From JBCAWW01 sp045106675 (lineage in GTDB: Bacteria > Bacteroidota > Bacteroidia > J057): a stretch of DNA of 31,771 bases. The notes under the pieces were generated by a model that saw only the letters and a program-made list of their open reading frames with translations, was not told where the DNA came from and searched no databases. The stretch is taken from assembly GCA_045106675.1 (NCBI GenBank), contig JBGCFA010000058.1, positions 1 to 31,771 of the forward strand, written 5' to 3'. Below are positions 16,265-24,833 of the stretch, piece after piece; the first letter of the stretch is position 1, and each line of letters opens with the position of its first letter. Made by a program: the position numbers and the translations under genes.

Positions 16265-17683
16265 ATGAATAATTGGCTCCTCCTCCTCTTGAGCGTATGC
16301 ATAAGCATTGGCTCGTGCAAAAGAAAAGCGAAAAGCCCCAATATCATTTTGATCATGACTGATGATCAAGGATGGTTTGATACCGGATTTAATGGTAATA
16401 CAGAAATCAAGACTCCTTGGCTGGATTCTCTCGCCACTAGTGGTATTATTTTCGATAGATTTTATGCAGCATCTGCCGTTTGCTCTCCGACAAGAGCTTC
16501 TCTCATTACGGGTAGAAATCCCCTCAGAATGAACATCCCTTATGCCAATTCGGGGCATATGCTGGCTGAGGAAATAACCATTGCAGAGATACTCAAAAAA
16601 GAAAAATACGCCACCGCTCATTTTGGGAAATGGCATTTAGGCACACTAACAAAATCTGTTGTAGATGCCAATAGAGGAGGCAGGGATAAGTTTTCAGCAG
16701 AATATACCATCCCTACAGAGCATGGGTATGACAGCTTTTTTTGTACCGAATCCAAAGTACCGACCTTTGACCCAATGGTATTGCCAGATTCCTTTATGAC
16801 AGGAGAAGGTAAGCGGTATGGTTGGAGGGCAAGAGCAAAGGATGACTCAATTAGTTCGTATGGCACGGCTTATTGGTCAGGTAGTAATCAAAAAGAAACG
16901 CTCAATTTAGAGGGGGATGATTCTCGTATCATCATGGATCGAGTGATCCCATTTATTGAGGGCTCTATAGCGAAAGAGCAATCATTTTTCACGACCATTT
17001 GGTTTCATACACCTCATTTACCCGTGGTCAGCGATAGTATCCATCGCGATTACTATCGAGAGTTGCCGCTGGACAAACAGCTTTATTATGGCACAATCAC
17101 GGCATTGGATGAACAAATCGGCAGTTTATGGCAACTCCTAGAGGATCGCGGCATCGCAGAAGAGACGATCCTATTTTTTTGTAGTGATAATGGCCCGGAA
17201 AGACAGACCCCTGGCAGTGCTGGCATTTTTCGGGAACGCAAAAGAAGTCTTTACGAAGGCGGTATTAGGGTGCCGGCCTTTGTAATCTGGAAAAACAATC
17301 TTGAAGGAGGTCAAAGAGTAGATTTCCCTGCAGTAACTAGTGATTATCTGCCTACGATCCTTGATATGCTCAAGCTGGAATATCCTGCCAAAAGACCGAT
17401 TGATGGCGTCAGTATCTGGGACCTATTGAACGGCGCGGAGAAAGAGAGAACAAAACCAATCGGATTTATCTGTAAGCCACAAATTTCGTGGGTTACGGAT
17501 CAATACAAATTGATCGGTGATGACCAAAGAGAAAGCTTTGAGCTTTATGATTTGCTCAATGATCCATCAGAAAAGAAAGATATCATAGATCAACATCCTG
17601 AAATAGCCGAAAGCATGAAATCAGACTTATTCGCATGGCTCAAATCCGTTGAGGATAGTAAAGCGGGGAAGGACTATCATTGA
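16265..17683 (+). CDS. Lipoprotein sulfatase (formylglycine-dependent, S1 type)
   Basis: A 472-residue type I sulfatase that would hydrolyse sulfate esters, probably of polysaccharides, outside the cytoplasm. The signature CSPTRASLITGR (73-84) holds C73, the residue converted to formylglycine, with P75 and R77 completing the C-x-P-x-R motif. Metal-site residues D33 and D34 are in MTDDQGW, K122 and H124 in FGKWHLG, and a late FFCSDNGPE supplies the Asp-Asn pair. The lipobox IGSC gives C18, so it should be membrane anchored. The length is normal for arylsulfatase/GalNAc-6-sulfatase-like proteins. No SusC/SusD pair, glycoside hydrolase or sulfatase-maturating enzyme is nearby, so the substrate cannot be inferred and maturation must be provided elsewhere. 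Confidence 0.93.
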   Translation: MNNWLLLLLSVCISIGSCKRKAKSPNIILIMTDDQGWFDTGFNGNTEIKTPWLDSLATSGIIFDRFYAASAVCSPTRASLITGRNPLRMNIPYANSGHMLAEEITIAEILKKEKYATAHFGKWHLGTLTKSVVDANRGGRDKFSAEYTIPTEHGYDSFFCTESKVPTFDPMVLPDSFMTGEGKRYGWRARAKDDSISSYGTAYWSGSNQKETLNLEGDDSRIIMDRVIPFIEGSIAKEQSFFTTIWFHTPHLPVVSDSIHRDYYRELPLDKQLYYGTITALDEQIGSLWQLLEDRGIAEETILFFCSDNGPERQTPGSAGIFRERKRSLYEGGIRVPAFVIWKNNLEGGQRVDFPAVTSDYLPTILDMLKLEYPAKRPIDGVSIWDLLNGAEKERTKPIGFICKPQISWVTDQYKLIGDDQRESFELYDLLNDPSEKKDIIDQHPEIAESMKSDLFAWLKSVEDSKAGKDYH

Positions 17684-17716
17684 TGTCAATAAGCTAGCTA
17701 AGACGATTTTTCCCTG

Positions 17717-17736
17717 CCGCTGCGCGGAACGCTTAG
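17717..17736. repeat. GC-rich dispersed 20-mer, copy B
   Basis: Identical over all 20 bases to 11046-11065, in the same orientation, 34 bp after the sulfatase stop. Confidence 0.75.
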
Positions 17737-17753
17737 GAGTTTACCTCATCGGT

Positions 17754-17917
17754 TGATTTTTGCTCGTCATCCCAGCCTATTGAATGAGTCAAAACGAATT
17801 CATAGAGCAGGGAAAATCAAAGATACCGGATATGCTCATCCTGTCGCATTCCGGTATGACGCTGATTTTTGCTCGTCATCCAAGCCGTTTGAAGGAGTTG
17901 AGCGTTCTGCAAAGCAG
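17754..17917. repeat. Intergenic repeat cluster: direct repeat, inverted repeat and short motif
   Basis: TGATTTTTGCTCGTCATCC occurs identically at 17754-17772 and 17863-17881, followed in both by related bases (AGCC..TTGAA.GAGT). Between them ATACCGGA (17823-17830) and TCCGGTAT (17850-17857) form a perfect 8-bp inverted repeat. The cluster ends with the short GC-rich motif AGCGTTCTGCAAAGCAG (17901-17917). It lies between the convergent sulfatase and helicase genes and encodes nothing I can support. Confidence 0.65.
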
Positions 17918-17943
17918 AAAAAAAGAAAATATACCCAGCAGAC

Positions 17944-19416
17944 TTATTTTGTAGGCCCTTTACGGCGATCTCTTTTGAGGCGTTTGACAGATTCGGCTTT
18001 GCGTTCGATTTCATCGAGCTGAAAACGACGAATCTTGACCGATTTTCCTTTGATTTTTAGCGGGTCGAGATCGGCTTGTACTTTTAGGTTTTCAAAACCC
18101 ATTTGCGGCATATCGAAGATGCTATAGGCGTCATACAAAGTGATTGTACCAATTTCATCAGTATTCAAGCCTGCTTTGTTCATCAAAAATCCAACTATAT
18201 CACCCTTACGGACTTTGTCGCGTTTACCGCGTGAAAGATGGTATTTGACCCACTTATGGTCATCCTTGATCTTGGTGTTTTTCAGATCAACAATATCCAT
18301 GATCAAATCTTGCAATTTGATATCTATTTGGCGGTGGTGATTTTTGAGGAAAATCTCCTCCATATCAGAAGCCACCAAATTGAATACTTTACCACGATTG
18401 CCAGCACGACCCGTACGTCCCACTCGGTGAAGATAGTAGTCGTACTCTTCGGGTACATTGAGGTTGATGACAGCTGGTAGATCCGGAACGTCTAGTCCCC
18501 TCGCTGCGAGATCAGAAGCGACCAAAAAGTCGATATGCCCTTCCTTAAAACGAGTAAGGATATTTTTGCGTTCGTCCTGTTCTTGATTGCCATAATAGGC
18601 CTCTGCTTTGACACCTTGATTGCGCAAAAAGTTGGTGATCGCAAGGATATCGGAACGCTTACCGGCAAAGACTAAGGCTTGCTTTAGGTTTTGCTCTCTG
18701 AGCAAGGTCATCAAATAAGCCTCACGCTGACCTAGATGTGCTTTACTGAGGTAGAAGCGGATATTTTTGAGCGTTTCCCGAGGGGGAATCCGCAAACTCT
18801 GTATCGGACTAAAGCGCTCTCGAATCATCGTCTCGGCATCTTCTGAAATCGTAGCCGAAAAGAAACCGACTTGCACACGAGTACGCACATGACTACGGAG
18901 TTCATCGAAGTCTTTTTGAAAGCCCATCTCTAAGAGTTTATCGCCTTCATCGATGATCAAAAATTTGATGTCGCGCCAGAGGAAATCATAATGATTGTGA
19001 GACATCACATCGCGTAGGCGGCCCGGCACTACAACCAAGATATGTGGATGTGATTTGATCGTCTTGAAACTCTCTTCAATCGGCACACCTCCGTACACTG
19101 CTCCAACTACAAGTTGATCACCCGCAAAAAATGACCGTAAGGCATTAGAAACCTGAATAGCGAGTTCCCGAGAAGGGACCATCACCAAAGCTTGGGTACT
19201 GCGCTTGAGCAAATCGAGTCGAGAGATCAAAGGCAAACCATAGGCAGCCGTTTTACCCGTTCCCGTAGGGGCCTCCACGATTAGATTACGCTTTTGGATA
19301 AAAAGCGGGATTACCTTCTCCTGCACCTCAGTAGGACGCCAAAACCCTAAATCAGGGATCGCATCCAACACACGCTCATGTAATTCATACCGCTTAAATC
19401 CTCTTGACTGACTCAT
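17944..19416 (-). CDS. DEAD-box RNA helicase with DbpA-like C-terminal RNA-binding domain
   Basis: A 490-residue ATP-dependent RNA helicase. Motifs in order: Q motif region (FWRPTEVQEKVIP, 25-37), Walker A APTGTGKT (49-56), PSREL (81-85), VPGR (130-133), motif II DEGD (156-159), SAT (187-189), DLAARGLDVP (302-311) and HRVGRTGR (330-337). The C-terminal part (about 395-466, KVRKGDIVGFLMNKAGL ... KGKSVKIRRF) matches the DbpA RNA-binding domain, which in E. coli targets 23S rRNA helix 92, so a role in 50S subunit assembly is likely. Motif II is DEGD instead of DEAD. A GTG 15 nt upstream (19431) would lie above the promoter box, so ATG 19416 is preferred. A basic tail ends the protein. Confidence 0.92.
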   Translation of the reverse strand: MSQSRGFKRYELHERVLDAIPDLGFWRPTEVQEKVIPLFIQKRNLIVEAPTGTGKTAAYGLPLISRLDLLKRSTQALVMVPSRELAIQVSNALRSFFAGDQLVVGAVYGGVPIEESFKTIKSHPHILVVVPGRLRDVMSHNHYDFLWRDIKFLIIDEGDKLLEMGFQKDFDELRSHVRTRVQVGFFSATISEDAETMIRERFSPIQSLRIPPRETLKNIRFYLSKAHLGQREAYLMTLLREQNLKQALVFAGKRSDILAITNFLRNQGVKAEAYYGNQEQDERKNILTRFKEGHIDFLVASDLAARGLDVPDLPAVINLNVPEEYDYYLHRVGRTGRAGNRGKVFNLVASDMEEIFLKNHHRQIDIKLQDLIMDIVDLKNTKIKDDHKWVKYHLSRGKRDKVRKGDIVGFLMNKAGLNTDEIGTITLYDAYSIFDMPQMGFENLKVQADLDPLKIKGKSVKIRRFQLDEIERKAESVKRLKRDRRKGPTK

Positions 19417-19420
19417 ACCG

Positions 19421-19452
19421 CAAAGGTACACAAGCTCAGTTAATTAGCCATA
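19421..19452 (-). promoter_or_regulatory. Bacteroidota-type promoter of the helicase gene
   Basis: TACCTTTG (19428-19421) exactly matches the -7 box TAnnTTTG, with TATG (19452-19449), one base from TTTG, 20 bp upstream. The -7 box ends four bases before ATG 19416, so transcription would begin at or very near the start codon, giving a leaderless or nearly leaderless mRNA. This also argues against the GTG at 19431. Confidence 0.5.
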
Positions 19453-19540
19453 CTAGATTTTGCGATGCTAGCAGTGAACGATTATATTGAATATACAGCA
19501 TTTACACCAGCAGCAGCCAACCAAAATTAAGTTAAAACAC

Positions 19541-21022
19541 ATGAAATCATTCCTCCCTACTAGCTTCTTGCTAGTATCATGGCTTTTGGGCTTTTTTCTG
19601 TCCCTACAAGCGCAAAGTCTTCCCTCCAGAATCACAGCTTTCAGGCCCACTATTCAGGGCCAATTTGAGCCTTCGCTAGAAACCAAAACCAGCTATGACG
19701 AGCAAGGTCGTAGAACTTATTTACTAGAGTTTTGTTGGAATGAAGATGAGCAAAAAATACTCCAACGTGAACTATGGATTGAATATAAAAACGACGGAAA
19801 GCAAAGTTTTAGCAGAGTAGACTCCTATGATAAGGAGGGGGATTTATTTCAAAGTGATTGGGTTTGGTTTGATGAGCAGCAAAGACCGATCAAAGATTCA
19901 ACTTGGAGTCTAGTTGATCCAGAAAATCCGATATACGTCTTTCGTTATTTGTATGAGGTCAATGAGACTGGACAACTCCTCAAAGAAACCCGAGAGCTTT
20001 GGACCAGCTTAGAACCGCAATGGGCGATCAATAAAGAAGTTTTATATACCTATGATGAAAATGGATGCCTAGCATCTGAAACTATTTGTTACACCTACCA
20101 ATACAAAACCAATTGTATTGCCGTCTATTTTGAGAATGATGAAAACTGTGAAATCAAGCTGACGACTCGCATTGATGCCTCCCAAAGAAAAGACTCAAGC
20201 AATGCCGATGGTAGCGAGCATTATCAATTGACTTCCAGATGGGATCCTAGTCAAGAGTGGCTGCCTGCAACCTTTCGGATAATCTACTATGACCAATGGC
20301 GACAGAATATCGGTTATTTCGAGACTAATTTGCAAGATTCATCGCAGTTTGAGTTTATCTATCTTCAAGATTCTCTGGGCAATCTCATATACAGTCGTAC
20401 AGGCACTCGCCCAAAAGATGGACTTTGGTTTTACCAAATTGAGTACGAGCTCGTTGAAGATAGTGAGACCTACAAAGCTTATAGGAAATATGGTCAATGG
20501 AATATTAATACTCAAGATTGGGAACGACGCACTTGGAATACTATAGATAAAGATACTGCTAACGGGACTTGGCGTTACCAAGAATTGGACTCCTCTCTAG
20601 TAAATGGTGTTTGGGCTGAAGAAATTTCTCGGAGGAGAAGGTTTCATAATTACTACTGCAATGGGTTGATGGAGAGTTATGAAGACTATCTCGGTTGGGA
20701 TGATCTAAGCCTGCCTTTGGAGAGACGTTCTTATGGTTATCAAACGGAGGATATTCCTTGTCAAGGAACGCCATCACCCGAAAAACTGATCCTCTATCCT
20801 AATCCCACCACAGATTTTTTGACTTTCCGCTCGCCTGATGTCCTCCAAATGGCCGGTTTACCTTGGCAAGTGGCAGATCTAAGTGGGAGAGTCATACAAA
20901 GAGGTATGTTCCAACTAGATGATCAAGCTTGCGTGGATGTTCGGCGCTTAGCCACCGGGCATTATATCCTATATGTTGGAGAAAAGGCCGACCATGAATC
21001 CTACCGATTTATCAAAAAATGA
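19541..21022 (+). CDS. YD-repeat-like T9SS cargo protein, paralog 3
   Basis: A 493-residue secreted protein related to those at 12897 and 14418 but more divergent. It has a signal peptide (LLGFFLSLQAQ), YD-like units (TSYDEQGRRTYLLEF, YTYDENGCLASE), the shared block NYYCNGLMESYED followed by PLERRSYGYQ, and a T9SS type A domain from about 415 (LILYPNPTTDFLTF ... TGHYILYVGEK). A start at 19487 would place 18 charged residues ahead of the signal peptide, so ATG 19541 is used. It diverges from the helicase gene. Directly after its stop lies a degenerate remnant of the gene at 23247. Function unknown; surface or released location inferred from the sorting domain. Confidence 0.85.
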   Translation: MKSFLPTSFLLVSWLLGFFLSLQAQSLPSRITAFRPTIQGQFEPSLETKTSYDEQGRRTYLLEFCWNEDEQKILQRELWIEYKNDGKQSFSRVDSYDKEGDLFQSDWVWFDEQQRPIKDSTWSLVDPENPIYVFRYLYEVNETGQLLKETRELWTSLEPQWAINKEVLYTYDENGCLASETICYTYQYKTNCIAVYFENDENCEIKLTTRIDASQRKDSSNADGSEHYQLTSRWDPSQEWLPATFRIIYYDQWRQNIGYFETNLQDSSQFEFIYLQDSLGNLIYSRTGTRPKDGLWFYQIEYELVEDSETYKAYRKYGQWNINTQDWERRTWNTIDKDTANGTWRYQELDSSLVNGVWAEEISRRRRFHNYYCNGLMESYEDYLGWDDLSLPLERRSYGYQTEDIPCQGTPSPEKLILYPNPTTDFLTFRSPDVLQMAGLPWQVADLSGRVIQRGMFQLDDQACVDVRRLATGHYILYVGEKADHESYRFIKK

Positions 21023-21038
21023 TTGAGGCAAATCTTCT

Positions 21039-21148
21039 TTCAAAGCTCCTCGCTGCGCCAGTCAGCATGAATAATTTGCTAGCTCAGCAGCCTCTTTGAT
21101 TTGATGCGCCTATTAGGGGAGGCGTTCGGCGAAGGCGGTATCAGCTAA
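21039..21148 (-). pseudogene. Remnant of the C-terminus of the TPR-like gene at 23247
   Basis: Read on the minus strand from 21148, the sequence LADTAFAERLP**AHQIKEA (stops as *) and onward to LAQ aligns without gaps over 36 codons with the end of the intact protein at 23247-24662 (LADAVFAERLLKLEHQIRET ...). By my count 20 of 36 positions are identical. Three in-frame stops show it is dead. The nucleotide match includes GGCGTTCGGCGAAG and TTGATTTGATGC. The rest of 21023-21412 holds no gene; the part next to 21413 is AT-rich and presumably carries the kinase promoter. Confidence 0.85.
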
Positions 21149-21412
21149 CTCTCGCACTTAATTACCGACATCAAATCTACATTCCATTTTAGCGACAAAT
21201 TGCTCGGCAAGACTCCCATTAATTAACTATTCATTCAAAATAAATTGCCCTGCCAAAATAGTTTCATGTCAAAATTTTCGAATCAAAGTTATTTCTAAAA
21301 TTAAATAATTCTCTTTAATATAAGGCGGTGAAATAAAGCAAACCCATCTATAAAACCTTTGAAGGAAAAATGGAATAGAAAATAAGTTTTATTCTTTTAG
21401 CGCTTATATGGT

Positions 21413-23242
21413 ATGAATTTTTATGCTGCGCTTGCTTTAATTGCTTTTGCCTCGTATTTGATTTTAGGGGTGTTAGTATTACTTCTAGACGCAAAGAGGC
21501 CGTTAAACAAGGTGTTTTTTTATTACAGCCTTGCGGCTGCCATTTATAGTTTTACAGAGTTTGGGTATCTCCAGGCAGAATCTTTTGAAACGGCTAGTTT
21601 CTGGTTAAAGGCGCGCTCCCTTTGGCCCTTTACCTTTGCCTGTGCCCTCCACTTCCATTTAGAATTGACAGGATTCCTGAGAGGCCTAAATAAGAATATT
21701 ATTTTGGCAGGCGTCTATTTACCTGCTATGGGGTTCTTTTGCCTTGATCTGTTCACTGATAAGATTACAGGTTTACCGATCCTTAGACACGGCATCTGGA
21801 GCTATCAACCACCAGAAGATTCTCTATTACCCATTATCAGTGGTATGTATGCACTCATATATATGTTACTGATGATTGGACTCATCACTCGTTATTGGAT
21901 TAGCAGTCGAGCAAATGGGGGTAAGATCAGGCAACAATCAGGCTATGTTCTCGGAGCAGATCTCTTGGTTTTTGCGATTGTCATTATCAATACCTTTTTA
22001 CAATCAAGTCCTGATTTTGATTATATCAATGTAGATAGTGCTTTACTATTATTGAGCAATGTATTGATCGCGTTTTCAATCTGGCGGTTTTCCTTATTAG
22101 AAATAACTAACACCCTTGTTGCCGATGAAGTGATCTCAAATATGTCTGAGTTCCTTTTTCTAGTTAACCAAGAGGGGATCATCAATGTCGCGAACTTTCA
22201 AGCACGAGAATTGAGTGGCTTTGGCAAAACAGAGATTGAAGGTAAACCAATCGAACACCTTATCCTTGGGGCTCTAAGCCCTAATCATTTGCAATGGTCT
22301 CCTTATACCCAAGTGCATCCCCGCCAAATGAAAGGGAAGTTAAAGACCCATGATAAAAATAAATTAGCGGTACAATACACGATCATGCCTATTCCACTCA
22401 AAGGCTCTCAAGAATTGGGATACGCTTATATGGGGACTGCTCAGCTCGATGAAAACCTCAGTCCGGCCTTATCATACGTAATTGAAAGTGGTATACCGGA
22501 AAATACCCAAGAAGACCAAATACTCAAGGTCATCAACCATGATCTATCAGAAAGCGCTAGGGTTACACACCTTTTTGCTCAACTTTTGAATTTGGAGGAG
22601 AGTGTACAAGGTCTAGTTCAGCTAAAACCCTATATCCCCGTAGAGAGTCATGGATTGGAGATCATTGATCAACTCAGCAAACAACAGCAATACATACAGT
22701 TTATCCAGAATGAAGCAAGAATATCGCGGCAAAAGATATTGGCATTAGCCGATTATGGTGCCGCCACTAAGTCAACTAATTTTAAAAAGGTCCAATTGAG
22801 TGAAGCTGCGCATCGTGCCTTTGCCAATTATACAAATGGGGTAAAGCAAACCCATATCAATTTTTCGGTGAGTACTTTACCCGAAATAGAAGCCATACCA
22901 GAGCAGATCATCCGTTTGTTTCAAGAATTGATTTCCAATTCAGCACGCTTCGTACAACCAAATGTCTCGCCTTGGATTCAAGTCCATATGATCAAGCTTG
23001 ACGATCAAAGCTGTGTGATTGAATTTTGCGATAATGGAATAGGAATCCCTTCAGAGTACTCTCAAAAGGTATTTGAGATCTTTCAAAGACTTCATCCGAT
23101 AGGACAGTATGGCGGCGTGGGCATGGGCCTTTCCCTCTGTAAAAAGATCATGGATTTCCATCATGGTAGCATCGAAATAAAAACCAATTCTCAGCAGGGA
23201 TGTAACATATTAATATCGTTTCCTTTGCGACAAAATCAATGA
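21413..23242 (+). CDS. Membrane sensor histidine kinase (7TM N-terminus, PAS, HATPase)
   Basis: A 609-residue sensor kinase. Residues 1-230 hold about seven hydrophobic segments in the arrangement of the HisKA_7TM-type input domain. A PAS-like domain follows (about 240-345; ISNMSEFLFLVNQEGIINVAN). The H box is H376 in LKVINHDLSESARV; it lacks the usual Pro and is weakly conserved. The ATPase domain is clear: N box N509 in QELISNSARF, G1 DNGIGI (540-545), F box FEIFQRLHP and G2 GGVGMGLSL (567-575). It should autophosphorylate on His at the inner membrane in response to an unknown signal. No response regulator gene is adjacent, so it is an orphan. It ends 4 bp from the convergent gene at 23247. 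Confidence 0.9.
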   Translation: MNFYAALALIAFASYLILGVLVLLLDAKRPLNKVFFYYSLAAAIYSFTEFGYLQAESFETASFWLKARSLWPFTFACALHFHLELTGFLRGLNKNIILAGVYLPAMGFFCLDLFTDKITGLPILRHGIWSYQPPEDSLLPIISGMYALIYMLLMIGLITRYWISSRANGGKIRQQSGYVLGADLLVFAIVIINTFLQSSPDFDYINVDSALLLLSNVLIAFSIWRFSLLEITNTLVADEVISNMSEFLFLVNQEGIINVANFQARELSGFGKTEIEGKPIEHLILGALSPNHLQWSPYTQVHPRQMKGKLKTHDKNKLAVQYTIMPIPLKGSQELGYAYMGTAQLDENLSPALSYVIESGIPENTQEDQILKVINHDLSESARVTHLFAQLLNLEESVQGLVQLKPYIPVESHGLEIIDQLSKQQQYIQFIQNEARISRQKILALADYGAATKSTNFKKVQLSEAAHRAFANYTNGVKQTHINFSVSTLPEIEAIPEQIIRLFQELISNSARFVQPNVSPWIQVHMIKLDDQSCVIEFCDNGIGIPSEYSQKVFEIFQRLHPIGQYGGVGMGLSLCKKIMDFHHGSIEIKTNSQQGCNILISFPLRQNQ

Positions 23243-23246
23243 TGAG

Positions 23247-24662
23247 TTAGCTATCAGCCTCAGCCTTCAATCTCTCCACCTGTGCCAGCAACCATGAGGA
23301 GTTTGCCACATCAGCCGTTTCTCTGATTTGATGCTCCAATTTGAGGAGGCGTTCGGCGAAGACGGCATCAGCTAAAATACCCCTCTGCTCACGTAGCCTA
23401 AATAGCTTACGGCTAAAGCGGAGCAGATTGAGGTGAACGTTCCGTTGAAAACGACTCACAAAACGATTGCGCTGTAGAAACAAACGAAAGTTCTCAAACT
23501 GAAACACTAAGGCCGTATCCTCATCCGTCTCGTAGTAAATTCTGATCAACAGAGATTTAGCGCTTAACAGATAAAACACATCGCGAAACTCTACTTGGTT
23601 GAGCAGTTTTAAAGCTTCTGAGTATTGTTCTTGGGCGTGGCATAAGCTAGCGAGATTGAATCGAAAGGCATCTTCCTGAAAGTCTGGCATCAGTTTGTCT
23701 CGATAGCTATGCAAAAAGCGATCAACCCATTCAAAAGCCTTAAGACGAAGACCAACGGTCACCATATTTTTTAGCTTCCGGTGGTCCATATAGCCGTTTT
23801 GCCCAAGTAAAAGCTGCTTTTCGGTCAATTGCTCAAATAGCGCAAATAGGTTTTGGAGAAAGCTAGTTTGGCCCTGATTGATCTTGCGAACACAGTAATT
23901 TTGCGCATAGTTGTACATATCAATCGCCTCCAAGGCTGTAAAGTACTGGCTGTTTTCATTGAGCCAACTGATCCATTCTTGATAAGGCTGGAGATCATCA
24001 GGAAATTGTAAGGCTCGATAGATCAATAGATAGGCTCTGATGCTTTTTTCGTTGACAAGTGAGAGCGGCAAGTATGCCAAGATATCTTCAGAGGCTTCTA
24101 GTGGCTGACTCAGGATATGGCTACGGTTGAGCATCTCACAAGCAAGTTTGAGCCTAGCACTCCAATATGAGCGATCCAAAAAATCGACTGTCTTTTGCAG
24201 ATGGGCATCTTGATCGCGGCGTTGGCGAGTAGCCTCAAAAATAGAAGCCTGTCGATGGAGCGCATATTGCCCCTCAAAATAGGCTAAGTCTTGATATGGA
24301 TATTGTTGCCAATGACTTTGCGCTTTTTTCCATTGCTTTTGAAAAGCTTCCTCCGCTTGTAGCTTGGCAAGTGATTGGAGGAGCATACTTTGCTGATTAG
24401 AGGTATCTGCTTCAAAGCTTCGCAGTCCCAAAAAGCGTTCAAGGAGACGCTGGAGTTGAGAGAGGGCATCATATACGGCTTGTTTTCGATACGGCTGGGC
24501 CGAACGATAGAGTACTTCAAATAAGCCCTCATAGGTCAACTCCTTATTGGGATCCTCAAATATATGCTTGGCAAGCGTCTGCAATCGTTCTTGGCGATTG
24601 AAATAAGGAGAGGCTAAAAAAAGCATGAAATTTTGCTTTTCGGGCTCATTAAGGCGTGACAA
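23247..24662 (-). CDS. Conserved alpha-helical (TPR-like) protein, function unknown
   Basis: A protein of at least 471 residues, almost all alpha-helical with TPR-like spacing (AEEAFQKQWKKAQSHWQQY, LASLCHAQEQYSEALKLLNQ) and no signal peptide or membrane segment. The N-terminal FMLFLASPYFNRQERLQ resembles the F..FL.SPYFN pattern I associate with a Bacteroidota-specific hypothetical family; this is memory, not a search result. The listed start is TTG 24662. The frame is open 17 codons further to a TAG, with no ATG, GTG or TTG; reading from CTG 24692 gives KHKLKTIRLLSRLNEPEKQ, which would complete the first helix, so the true start may be there. A decayed partial copy lies at 21039-21148. It diverges from the cargo gene at 24834. 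Confidence 0.82.
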   Translation of the reverse strand: MSRLNEPEKQNFMLFLASPYFNRQERLQTLAKHIFEDPNKELTYEGLFEVLYRSAQPYRKQAVYDALSQLQRLLERFLGLRSFEADTSNQQSMLLQSLAKLQAEEAFQKQWKKAQSHWQQYPYQDLAYFEGQYALHRQASIFEATRQRRDQDAHLQKTVDFLDRSYWSARLKLACEMLNRSHILSQPLEASEDILAYLPLSLVNEKSIRAYLLIYRALQFPDDLQPYQEWISWLNENSQYFTALEAIDMYNYAQNYCVRKINQGQTSFLQNLFALFEQLTEKQLLLGQNGYMDHRKLKNMVTVGLRLKAFEWVDRFLHSYRDKLMPDFQEDAFRFNLASLCHAQEQYSEALKLLNQVEFRDVFYLLSAKSLLIRIYYETDEDTALVFQFENFRLFLQRNRFVSRFQRNVHLNLLRFSRKLFRLREQRGILADAVFAERLLKLEHQIRETADVANSSWLLAQVERLKAEADS

Positions 24663-24833
24663 GAGCCTTATTGTTTTTAATTTATGTTTCAGTATTTTAT
24701 TTTTTATATTCTAATAATCAATAAGTTAACAAAATTTTTACATCTATGCACTTCAGAAAACACACAAATAGTACTTTCACAACTGTATTCTTTACTGCTA
24801 TTTGATATCGTAAATCAACCAGCTTACAATAAC

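Noticed and set aside
16265..17683. Sulfatase as part of a polysaccharide utilisation locus
   Set aside because: No SusC/SusD, glycoside hydrolase or sulfatase-maturating gene lies nearby; only the sulfatase itself is supported.
17753..18022. Open frame of about 89 codons between sulfatase and helicase
   Set aside because: It crosses direct and inverted repeats and overlaps the helicase 3' end in antisense; composition is not gene-like.
24684..24833. Fifty-residue N-terminal extension of the dockerin-like cargo
   Set aside because: AT-rich, overlaps the upstream region of the divergent gene, and would bury the signal peptide that starts at 24834.
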